Positions 5,302 to 11,567 of a DNA stretch of 11,567 nucleotides are shown piece by piece. A model generated the notes under the pieces. The model had not been told where the DNA came from, did not search any database, and saw only the letters and a list, made by a program, of their open reading frames with translations. The DNA is from Marinospirillum sp. (GTDB taxonomy: Bacteria > Pseudomonadota > Gammaproteobacteria > Pseudomonadales > Halomonadaceae): assembly GCF_014859565.1 (NCBI RefSeq), contig NZ_JACUUA010000110.1, positions 1 to 11,567 of the forward strand, in the 5' to 3' direction. The position numbers and the translations under genes were made by a program. Positions within the stretch are counted from its first letter, which is position 1; the number at the start of each line of letters is the position of its first letter.

Positions 5302-7284
5302 CTAGGCAGAGAGGCGTCCAATCAGGTTGCGCTGGTCGATTCTGACTTCGGTTAATTCAACCTGAATGCGATCTGTCAGGCGGTACTGAACCTGATCCTT
5401 GATCATGATCCAGCCGTGTTCGGCATCACAATTTATTTCTTCTTTAACAGGATGCAGGGTGGAGGCGGGTACAAATACTACAGCACCATTGGCCAGCAGT
5501 TTGGCACGTAGGCCACCCCGGTTGATGCTGATGATTTCAGCATCAAAACGTTCGCCGGTTTTTTCTGCCAGAAAACGGGCATACAACCAGTCTTTAACAT
5601 CCCGCTCGGCCATACGGTTGATTTTACGTGCTGCGGTCAGTTGTTCGGTTAGCACTTCATCCAGTGGATGGGGTGTTTCACCGGCCAGTACCGCTTTGAT
5701 CAAACGATGATTGATCATGTCACCGTATTTACGGATGGGTGAAGTCCAGGTGGCGTATTGTTGAAAACCCAGTCCAAAGTGAGGGCCGGGTTTTGCAGAA
5801 AGTAATGAAAAACCCTGATGTTTACGCAAGCGTGAATCCAACCAGCCGGAAGGCAGGTCATCCAGCGCCAGACGCAGGTGGCGAAAGCCCAGCAGGGTAT
5901 CCAGGTTTTCCGCACTAAAGGCTTCTTCGTGGTAAGTCAGTCCTTGCTCTTCAATCAGCTTGAGGGCATTAGCGACTTTTTCTGGATCAAATCCCTGATG
6001 CACGTTGTAAATGCCCTGACCAATTTTTTCAGCCAAAAAGTCAGCGGCACAAACGTTAGCCAGCAGCATGGCTTCTTCCACAATCTTGTGGGCAACACGG
6101 CGTTCTTCCACTTCAATATCGATGATTTTGCCATCAGCATTCAGCACAAAACGGTAATCCGGCTGATCCTTGAAGACCAGTGCATTGTCGTGTCGCCATT
6201 GCAGGCGGGCAGCAGTCAGAGCTTGCAGGTGTTTCAGATCCCTAGCCAGTTGTTCGCTGCCCGGTTGCCAGTCACCCTGACCTTCCAGCCAGTCAGAAAC
6301 CTTCTGGTAATCCAGCTTGGCTTTGGATTCGATCCAACCAGCTGTAAAGCTGGGAGTGCCAGTTAAGGCACCAGCGGCATCCAGTTTTAAGGTGGCAACC
6401 AGTGATGGGCGGCGCTGGCCTTCCATCAGGGAGCAGAGGTCATCTGACAGCACCTTGGGCAGCATGGTCACGGTGCGGGCGGGTAGGTAAAGGGTAAAAG
6501 CACGAGTTTTGGCTTCGATATCTGCGGCACTGCCTTCAGCCACATAAGCGGTGGGATCAGCAATGGCAATTTTTAATGTCCAGCCGCCGTCCGCATCAGC
6601 CTGGATTGCCAGGGCATCATCCATGTCTTTGGTGGTGTCACTGTCGATGGTGAAGAAGTGTTCATTGCTCATATCTTCACGCACCAGACTAGCTGGGTCA
6701 TTCAGTGCCCAGTCTTCTTCAATCACTGGCTGTTCATGCGGCAGATCATGACGTGCCAGAATCACCCACCAGGGGGCGTAGTGGTCATTGTTTTTGGCAA
6801 TGAGTTGGGTGATTTCAACAAAAAAACTGTTGTCATTGGGTTTTAACGGATGACGCTCCAGAAAGGCTACCACCCAGTCGCCGTCCTCTAACGAGGCTTC
6901 ATCCAGCCCTTTAACTGCTTTACCTTTTAAGGGTTGTTTGATGCTGGGATGATCCGGCACGACTGCCAGTTTGCCCTGCACCTTCTGGATGCGACCGATA
7001 AAACGGCTGAGGCTGGCTTCGATCAGCTCTTCGGGTTCAGCACTTTCACGCTTTTCGCCTTTTTTGTCGGTTTCTTCATGCAGCTTGGCGCGTACCAGAT
7101 CACCGTGCAGCACCTGTTTCATATGGGGTGGTGGTACAAAATAACTTTTGCCGTCGTTGGTTTCCAAAAAACCAAAACCCTTGTCGGTGCCTTTGATGCG
7201 ACCCTCCGCTCGCGGGGTGGATTCTCGCAGCTGGGATTTGAGCTGGGACAGCAGGGAGTTGTTTTTCAGCAGAGCATTTTGCAT
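5302..7284 (-). CDS. rnb: Exoribonuclease II (RNase II)
   Basis: This is a 660-residue 3'-to-5' exoribonuclease that degrades single-stranded RNA to nucleoside monophosphates in cytoplasmic mRNA turnover. It aligns by eye along its whole length with E. coli RNase II (644 residues). The order is N-terminal cold-shock domains (TPRAEGRIKGTDKGFGFLE, SYFVPPPHMKQVLHGD), then the RNB catalytic domain from about 200, then a C-terminal S1 domain (FDAEIISINRGGLRAKLLANGAVVFVP). Catalytic residues are present: Asp214, Asp220, Asp222 and Asp223 in IDSDTTKDMDDA, Tyr266 in TLYLPAR, Arg518 in TSPIRKYGDM, and Glu560 in NRMAERDV. The length, the E. coli-like spacing of these residues and a short tail favour RNase II over RNase R. 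The ATG at 7284 has only a weak AGG site. A good promoter lies just upstream, and a tRNA-Pro gene follows on the same strand. Confidence 0.96.
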   Translation of the reverse strand: MQNALLKNNSLLSQLKSQLRESTPRAEGRIKGTDKGFGFLETNDGKSYFVPPPHMKQVLHGDLVRAKLHEETDKKGEKRESAEPEELIEASLSRFIGRIQKVQGKLAVVPDHPSIKQPLKGKAVKGLDEASLEDGDWVVAFLERHPLKPNDNSFFVEITQLIAKNNDHYAPWWVILARHDLPHEQPVIEEDWALNDPASLVREDMSNEHFFTIDSDTTKDMDDALAIQADADGGWTLKIAIADPTAYVAEGSAADIEAKTRAFTLYLPARTVTMLPKVLSDDLCSLMEGQRRPSLVATLKLDAAGALTGTPSFTAGWIESKAKLDYQKVSDWLEGQGDWQPGSEQLARDLKHLQALTAARLQWRHDNALVFKDQPDYRFVLNADGKIIDIEVEERRVAHKIVEEAMLLANVCAADFLAEKIGQGIYNVHQGFDPEKVANALKLIEEQGLTYHEEAFSAENLDTLLGFRHLRLALDDLPSGWLDSRLRKHQGFSLLSAKPGPHFGLGFQQYATWTSPIRKYGDMINHRLIKAVLAGETPHPLDEVLTEQLTAARKINRMAERDVKDWLYARFLAEKTGERFDAEIISINRGGLRAKLLANGAVVFVPASTLHPVKEEINCDAEHGWIMIKDQVQYRLTDRIQVELTEVRIDQRNLIGRLSA

Positions 7285-7319
7285 TTAAAAAACCTGTCGG
7301 ACGTCAAAGTAAGGGGCAC

Positions 7320-7347
7320 ACTATAACCCCTGAAAGGGTGGTTTCAA
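7320..7347 (-). promoter_or_regulatory. Promoter of rnb
   Basis: On the minus strand TTGAAA (7342-7347), a 16-base spacer and TATAGT (7320-7325) match sigma-70 elements at five of six positions each. The start would lie near 7312, leaving a leader of about 28 bases before the rnb ATG. The -10 element sits between AGGGG (7312-7316) and CCCCT (7327-7331), an inverted repeat that could bind a regulator. Confidence 0.6.
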
Positions 7348-7372
7348 GCTGGGATAGATAAAAAAATCCACT

Positions 7373-7591
7373 TTATTTGGTGTCGGGCACCATGTATTGC
7401 TGGATCTGCATCTGGCGTATTTCACTGGAGCTGGGTGCCATAAAGTGACCGTACCACACCGGCCAGGTGCCGATTAAAAAACCGGCAATGGCGATGGAGA
7501 TGCCCAGAGCCTTGTGTTTTTCCTTGAGGTTAAGCCCGATGATCACAATTACTACACCAATAAAGTGCAGAAAAAAAATGCTGGGAGCCAT
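7373..7591 (-). CDS. Small inner-membrane protein with two predicted membrane helices, function unknown
   Basis: This is a 72-residue protein with no family I recognise. Seen: two hydrophobic segments, about residues 5-22 (IFFLHFIGVVIVIIGLNL) and 29-50 (LGISIAIAGFLIGTWPVWYGHF), joined by a short basic turn (KEKHK). The C-terminal tail is about 22 polar residues, rich in Gln and Ser. The positive turn suggests a hairpin with the loop in the cytoplasm and both ends outside. Start: ATG with AAGGA about 11 bases upstream. It is divergent from the nitrilase gene (93 bases between starts) and upstream of rnb on the same strand, but rnb has its own promoter in between. That it is a real gene rests on the hydrophobic pattern and the lack of a competing frame. 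Confidence 0.6.
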   Translation of the reverse strand: MAPSIFFLHFIGVVIVIIGLNLKEKHKALGISIAIAGFLIGTWPVWYGHFMAPSSSEIRQMQIQQYMVPDTK

Positions 7592-7684
7592 AGACGAGGA
7601 TTCCTTGTTGTTGTCAGATGCACTTCACAAGTAAACTGGGATTTTACCCTATTCTGCTTTTTCATTTCAGTATTGGAGTCCGTC

Positions 7685-8518
7685 ATGTTGCATCCTCGCA
7701 GTTTTTCTCATCAACAGGCTGAAACTCGACTGGCTGCAGTACAACTGACTTCTGGCCCTGAGTGGTTTGCCAATCGTGATCGGGCGGCGGTTTTGCTGGC
7801 ACAGGCCGCTGATGCTGGGGCTGAACTGGTGGCCTTGCCGGAATTTTTCCCGATGATCAACCCAGATGTTCCTGCCCGCTTTGTGCTGGCAGAAGAAGAT
7901 GGTGCCGGTCCCATGCAGGATTTTTTGGCAGGACAGGCACAAAAGCTGGGCATCTGGTTGGTGGGTGGTAGCCTGCCGTTAAACAGTTACTGTGCCGATA
8001 AACTGACCAATACCTGTTTGGTGTATGGACCCGATGGTGGTCGCGTGGCACGTTATGACAAGATTCATCTGTTTGGTTTTCAGCAGGGTGAAGAGCGCCA
8101 TGATGAAGCGGCAACTCTAGTGCCGGGTCATCAGCCGGTGACTTTTGATACGCCATTTGGGCGGGTGGGGCTGGGCATCTGTTACGATTTGCGCTTTCCA
8201 GAGTTGTTTCGTCAGCTGGATGCGGTGGATCTGCTGGTTCTACCCTCGGCGTTTACCGTGCCGACGGGTCAGGCACACTGGTCGTTGTTGTTGCGTGCAC
8301 GAGCGGTGGAAAACCTCTGTTATGTGCTGGCTCCTGCTCAGACTGGCATCCATGCCGGAGGCCGTAAAACCTTTGGTCATACGATGCTGATTGATCCCTG
8401 GGGCGAGGTGCTGGATTGCCTACCGGAAGGTGAAGGGGTGGTGAGCGGTGTGTTCAGTGCTGCACGTTTGCAGGAGGTTCGCAGCCAGTTACCGGCGCTG
8501 GAGCACAGGCGGCTGTGA
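7685..8518 (+). CDS. Carbon-nitrogen hydrolase (nitrilase superfamily amidase, Nit/YbeM type)
   Basis: This is a 277-residue cytoplasmic amidase. The nitrilase triad is present: Glu53 in ALPEFFP, Lys126 in RYDKIHLF and nucleophile Cys166 in GICYDLRFPELFR, all in typical family context. So are the motifs LVGGSLPL, RARAVENLCYVLAPAQTG and GHTMLIDPWGEV. This pattern fits the Nit1/YbeM branch, whose characterised members hydrolyse deaminated glutathione (metabolite repair) or omega-amides such as alpha-ketoglutaramate. The exact substrate cannot be read from sequence. I chose the ATG at 7685, with GGAG at a spacing of 6; upstream sequence in the same frame is non-coding in character. It converges on the DUF488 gene, with only 16 bases between their stops. 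No clear terminator separates them. Confidence 0.9.
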   Translation: MLHPRSFSHQQAETRLAAVQLTSGPEWFANRDRAAVLLAQAADAGAELVALPEFFPMINPDVPARFVLAEEDGAGPMQDFLAGQAQKLGIWLVGGSLPLNSYCADKLTNTCLVYGPDGGRVARYDKIHLFGFQQGEERHDEAATLVPGHQPVTFDTPFGRVGLGICYDLRFPELFRQLDAVDLLVLPSAFTVPTGQAHWSLLLRARAVENLCYVLAPAQTGIHAGGRKTFGHTMLIDPWGEVLDCLPEGEGVVSGVFSAARLQEVRSQLPALEHRRL

Positions 8519-8534
8519 TAAAAGAAGGAGTGCA

Positions 8535-8918
8535 TCAGAAGGATTTTGGTGGCAACCCGTTGCTGATCCATAGTTCCAGTTGTTCCTTCAGCAGTTGCAC
8601 CCAGGATTGCTCCAAGTCTCGTTCAGCCGTCAACAGCGTTAGATTATTCTGCTCAATGCTCTTTAATAGCAGTTGAACTTTTTCCGGGCGTTGATGCAGC
8701 TCACTCCGGTAACAGCGTGCAAAGTTTTTCCAGTCTAGCTCTCCCTTGGTTAACTGGCGCTTTAGACCGCTGCTAGGTGCGGACTGCTGACACCAGTGGT
8801 GAACACCCAACTCATCCTGATCCCAGCCATGCGGCCAGAGATTATCAACCAGTATGCGAATACCGTCCTGTTCTTCAGGGGGTGCGTAGATCCATTTGAT
8901 GGTTAGCTTGTGTTTCAT
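8535..8918 (-). CDS. YeaO-like DUF488 family protein
   Basis: This is a cytoplasmic protein of about 127 residues of unknown function. It resembles E. coli YeaO: residues 7-33 (IKWIYAPPEEQDGIRILVDNLWPHG) match the family block around DG-RILVDRLWPRG, and the later parts APSSGLKRQL, DWKNFARCYRSEL and LTLLTAERD follow the family order. The two Arg residues common in this block (VDRLWPRG) are Asn26 and His30 here, so this is a divergent member that may have altered ligand binding. Start is uncertain: the ATG at 8918 (MKHKLT, weak GAGA site) fits the family length, while an ATG at 8936 with AGG would add six residues. The frame is open to 9041, but that extension would cross the neighbour's promoter. 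Confidence 0.8.
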   Translation of the reverse strand: MKHKLTIKWIYAPPEEQDGIRILVDNLWPHGWDQDELGVHHWCQQSAPSSGLKRQLTKGELDWKNFARCYRSELHQRPEKVQLLLKSIEQNNLTLLTAERDLEQSWVQLLKEQLELWISNGLPPKSF

Positions 8919-8940
8919 GTTGAGATCTCTGTTCATTTGC

Positions 8941-8969
8941 CTGACGCTGGCGCTTGTCTCAGTTAGAAT
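8941..8969 (+). promoter_or_regulatory. Promoter of the DUF1266-containing gene
   Basis: CTGACG (8941-8946), a 17-base spacer and TAGAAT (8964-8969) form a good sigma-70 type promoter (four and five matches of six). The start would be near 8976. This places the earlier in-frame ATG codons (8896, 8917) upstream of transcription and supports the TTG start at 9004. Confidence 0.55.
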
Positions 8970-9003
8970 AGGCCACTTTTGTTCTATTCCCTCGGGGGTT
9001 CTT

Positions 9004-11460
9004 TTGTCTGTTTCCTTGCCTGACTGGCTGCGTCCACTCACTTCTCTTTCCGATGATGATCGTGAAACAGGTGAAATTCTAGCTGAATGTCACCTGCCGC
9101 AGCTAGCGGATGCTTATATGTTTTTATATCGTGCCTGGCAGGATGGGTCAGCTTTGCCGTTGTTGAACGGTTTGTTGGTGCTGAGTGCCATGCAGCGCTT
9201 GCACTGGCTGGAGGCCGCTGAAAGCCAAGCCTGGCAAGCCTGTTTTGCCCTGCGTTTGCAGCAGGTTTGTGCCACTCCGACCATCCTGTTGCAACAGCTG
9301 ACACAGCAGGGGTTAAGCCCCGCCCGATTAAAGCACCTCCAAATGGCAGACCTATCCAACTGGCAAGAGCCATTATCCGGCGAGCAGGGTTTGTTGAATC
9401 TTGATTACCTGTTGCGCCATTTACCAGAGCCATTACAGGTGCGTAAAACTCCACTGGGTTATGCATTGGCGGTGCGTTCTTCCAGTTTTGTGATTTACCG
9501 TCAGCCGCTGAATGAAAGAGAAAGCCTGCGTCAGCGGTTCTGGCCGGATGTTGAAGCCACCCTGAATGAATATTGGCAGGTGCATTCTGACAAGGATTGC
9601 CGCCAGTTGCTTTACTGGCTGGGTGGGCAGGGGCAGCGTTATGCCTGGCAGCTGGATTTTTTATGGCTGCAACAAGCCAGCGAGGAAGATCGTGAAGTCT
9701 GGCACAAAGAACTGCCAGAGGGTTATGAAGCCTACGGTGAACTGCTGGAAACCCGTGACCCGGATGCCGGAATGGATGTGGCGGCCTGGGACTGGGTACG
9801 GATGGCGGATCTGGCTCTGGCCGGTTATCTGGCCGGTTACCTGACCCAGGCAGAATGGCGCACCTTTGCACTGGTGGCGGTCTGGTTACTGCGTACTCAG
9901 TACGACTCCTGGCAGCAACTGGCAGAAAGTTACCGGCTGGGTTACAGCATCTGGCAAACCCAAACCGAATTTAGTCTCAGCCCAGAGCTGGAACAAACCT
10001 GGGCGTTGTTGTTTGAATCTCCTTTTTCACCCATACATCAGTTGGACTGGAATGCCCTGTCGCTGGATCATCCGGATTTTCGTGATGCCATCCAACAGTA
10101 TTCAGCCGGGTTGGATGATCCCTTGTTGCTGGCGTGTCTGGTTGCCAGCCTGCGGGATGATGCCTGCCTGCTGACTGGTCTGGAACCTCAGGGATTACCC
10201 GAAAGCCGCAGCAGCGAAGCGCGGGATTACTTGTTTGCTGGGCTGGATATTCACCCTGATGAAACCCTGACATCCACTCTGGCGCGTTTTTGGCAGCCGG
10301 GGCGGGTACACCATTATGACCAACTGGCATTAAACAGCCGAACCGGCAAAAAACCCCTGCTGCCAAGCAATCTGGCTGCCGTGCCGGAAGTCTGGGATGC
10401 CTGGTTGGAGCAAACCCCCTTGCTGGCGGATCTGGTAAAACATCCTGCTGGTGTAGTGATGGCGGAAAAATACGCCTTTTATCTGGTCAAGGCGCTGGAA
10501 ACCGGACACTACCCAGAAGGTGAAATCCGGCAGCTGGCACTGGCCTTAAAAGATTTTTTAAGTTGGCACTATGCTGCAGCCTTGCCACTGTTAAAAGCCT
10601 GGCAGGGCTGGGATGAAGTGTTAAGCCTGGGCGGGGAAGAAAAACCTCTGCAATCCGAGCTGAACTGGCATCTGCAAGACCCCGGCAGTCTGTTCCGTTT
10701 TCTGCCCTGGAAACGACCCCCGGCACGTTTCACTGAACCGGGAAAACCAGTCAGTGAAGCCGATCTGGCGATTATGAATCTGGTTGGTCCGTTAACCGGC
10801 ATTCACTGGTCCTGGCCGGAAAAACTACCGGCATGGCCGCGAGAAGAATTAAAAAATCTGTTGCAGGATACCCATTTGTTTCAGGATGGTGATGACCTGA
10901 AGGACTTCCTGAATCATCTGCTGCATGCCGGTGATCGGCAGGAGTATTTAATTGCCTTTTCACCCTTCACCTTGAATGCCGCACGGCTGGATGTCGAAAT
11001 CGACACCCATGAGCAGGAAGAAAGGGATGAAGAACAGGAAGCCTATTATCAGCGCCTGTTACGAGTGAAAAGCAACGCGCTGGGTATTAATGATGTGGAT
11101 CTCACTGCCTGGGATATGGTGCAGCTGGTGGATCTGGCAGTCGCAGGTTACCAGTTGGACTGGCTGAATGATGAAGAGCTGCAGGAATGGCTGGCACGAG
11201 TGCGCCAGTTAATCACTGCGGAATACAACGGCTGGGCAGATTTTTCCCGCGCGTTGCTGGCTGGTTACAACTTCTTTATGAATGAAAGCGAAAACCGGGC
11301 AGAGCTGCTGGAGATATTCAGCCAGCGCTTACTCAGCCTGCTGATTGCTGTACCACCTCAAGCCGGACTCTGGTACACCCTGGCCTGGCCGGGTGAACGA
11401 GCCAGAGACTGGAACCAGGCCGCCACATCACTCAGCACCACCCGGCGAAGGCTGCATTGA
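9004..11460 (+). CDS. Large protein with two DUF1266-like segments, function unknown
   Basis: This is a soluble-looking protein of about 818 residues, rich in Leu, Trp and Gln. Two stretches resemble the DUF1266 domain known from E. coli YbeR and YbeU: about residues 258-319 (AAWDWVRMADLALAGYLAGY, ending YDSWQQLAESYRLGYSIW) and about 700-759 (TAWDMVQLVDLAVAGYQLDW, ending YNGWADFSRALLAGYNFF). They share W-D, D-L-A-AGY, Y--W and L-GY, so they look like an internal duplication. No enzyme motif or membrane segment was recognised. Start: TTG at 9004, with GGGGG 5 bases upstream and a promoter at 8941-8969. The open frame extends back to 8896, but that part overlaps the DUF488 gene. TTG at 9016 is also possible. 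The last 20 or so residues (ATSLSTTRRRLH) look less like the family, so a late frameshift is possible. Confidence 0.7.
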   Translation: MSVSLPDWLRPLTSLSDDDRETGEILAECHLPQLADAYMFLYRAWQDGSALPLLNGLLVLSAMQRLHWLEAAESQAWQACFALRLQQVCATPTILLQQLTQQGLSPARLKHLQMADLSNWQEPLSGEQGLLNLDYLLRHLPEPLQVRKTPLGYALAVRSSSFVIYRQPLNERESLRQRFWPDVEATLNEYWQVHSDKDCRQLLYWLGGQGQRYAWQLDFLWLQQASEEDREVWHKELPEGYEAYGELLETRDPDAGMDVAAWDWVRMADLALAGYLAGYLTQAEWRTFALVAVWLLRTQYDSWQQLAESYRLGYSIWQTQTEFSLSPELEQTWALLFESPFSPIHQLDWNALSLDHPDFRDAIQQYSAGLDDPLLLACLVASLRDDACLLTGLEPQGLPESRSSEARDYLFAGLDIHPDETLTSTLARFWQPGRVHHYDQLALNSRTGKKPLLPSNLAAVPEVWDAWLEQTPLLADLVKHPAGVVMAEKYAFYLVKALETGHYPEGEIRQLALALKDFLSWHYAAALPLLKAWQGWDEVLSLGGEEKPLQSELNWHLQDPGSLFRFLPWKRPPARFTEPGKPVSEADLAIMNLVGPLTGIHWSWPEKLPAWPREELKNLLQDTHLFQDGDDLKDFLNHLLHAGDRQEYLIAFSPFTLNAARLDVEIDTHEQEERDEEQEAYYQRLLRVKSNALGINDVDLTAWDMVQLVDLAVAGYQLDWLNDEELQEWLARVRQLITAEYNGWADFSRALLAGYNFFMNESENRAELLEIFSQRLLSLLIAVPPQAGLWYTLAWPGERARDWNQAATSLSTTRRRLH

Positions 11461-11520
11461 AAAAACCAAATGGAAGGAGGTTGGGCATCAACTGCCAAAA
11501 GATGACCCCGCCTTATTCAT

Positions 11521-11539
11521 GAGGCTGTGAATCAGCCTC
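11521..11539 (+). other. Hairpin after the DUF1266 gene
   Basis: GAGGCTG (11521-11527) and CAGCCTC (11533-11539) form a perfect 7-bp stem with a 5-base loop (TGAAT), 60 bases after the stop codon. No T-run follows on either strand, so it is not a clear terminator. The rest of 11461-11567 shows no supported gene on either strand; the window ends here. Confidence 0.4.
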
Positions 11540-11567
11540 TCCGAACCGCTGTTTGACCCTGCTGCCA

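Noticed and set aside
5878..6366. 162-residue plus-strand open frame inside rnb
   Set aside because: It lies entirely opposite a well-supported RNase II gene with all catalytic residues and has no ribosome binding site or recognisable domain.
8896..9003. N-terminal extension of the DUF1266 protein with a signal-peptide-like segment
   Set aside because: It overlaps the start of the DUF488 gene and contains the predicted promoter; the rest of the protein looks cytoplasmic.
9038..9871. 277-residue minus-strand open frame opposite the DUF1266 gene
   Set aside because: It is rich in Pro, His and Ala without a domain pattern, and sits opposite a long plus-strand gene with DUF1266 motifs.
11345..11530. 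61-residue plus-strand frame at the right end
   Set aside because: It overlaps the end of the DUF1266 gene, has no ribosome binding site and no recognisable family. It was considered as a frameshifted continuation of that gene, but nothing in it supports this firmly.

Overview
The window looks like a chromosomal segment of a gammaproteobacterium, perhaps a marine Oceanospirillales-type lineage. The RNase II is strongly E. coli-like along its length, and the transporter, nitrilase and YeaO-type proteins are all of gammaproteobacterial flavour. The genus assignment is only an impression.

Left part (about 1-4470): a branched-chain-amino-acid-type (HAAT family) ABC transporter operon on the plus strand, in the order binding protein (livK-like), permeases livH and livM, ATPase livG, a hemerythrin-like gene, and a remnant of the second ATPase livF. 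Three parts are damaged. The binding-protein gene carries a frameshift near 391-399. The hemerythrin-like gene has lost part of its metal-ligand motif. Its 3' end runs out of frame into the last 34 codons of livF, the rest of which is missing. The middle genes (livH, livM, livG) are intact and tightly coupled. Taken together this suggests an operon in decay, although each indel should be excluded as a sequencing or assembly error.

Middle (about 4490-5300): a small accessory island. A VapB-type antitoxin gene with a run of nine G is followed by an overlapping VapC-type PIN toxin gene that appears to have lost its central part in frame. This pair is flanked by a perfect 12-bp direct repeat. It sits just beyond the terminator of a tRNA-Pro(CGG) gene on the minus strand, whose promoter lies inside a long inverted repeat.

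Right part (about 5300-11567): ordinary housekeeping and conserved genes. On the minus strand are rnb (RNase II, all catalytic residues present, good promoter) and a 72-residue membrane protein. Divergent from these is a nitrilase-superfamily amidase. It converges on a YeaO-like DUF488 gene, which is divergent from a large protein carrying two DUF1266-like segments. A strong promoter between the last two genes implies that the large protein begins at a TTG codon well downstream of the first ATG.

No rRNA, CRISPR array, transposase or phage gene was seen. I see no wholly new system; the most unusual parts are the hemerythrin/livF junction and the tRNA-side toxin-antitoxin remnant.
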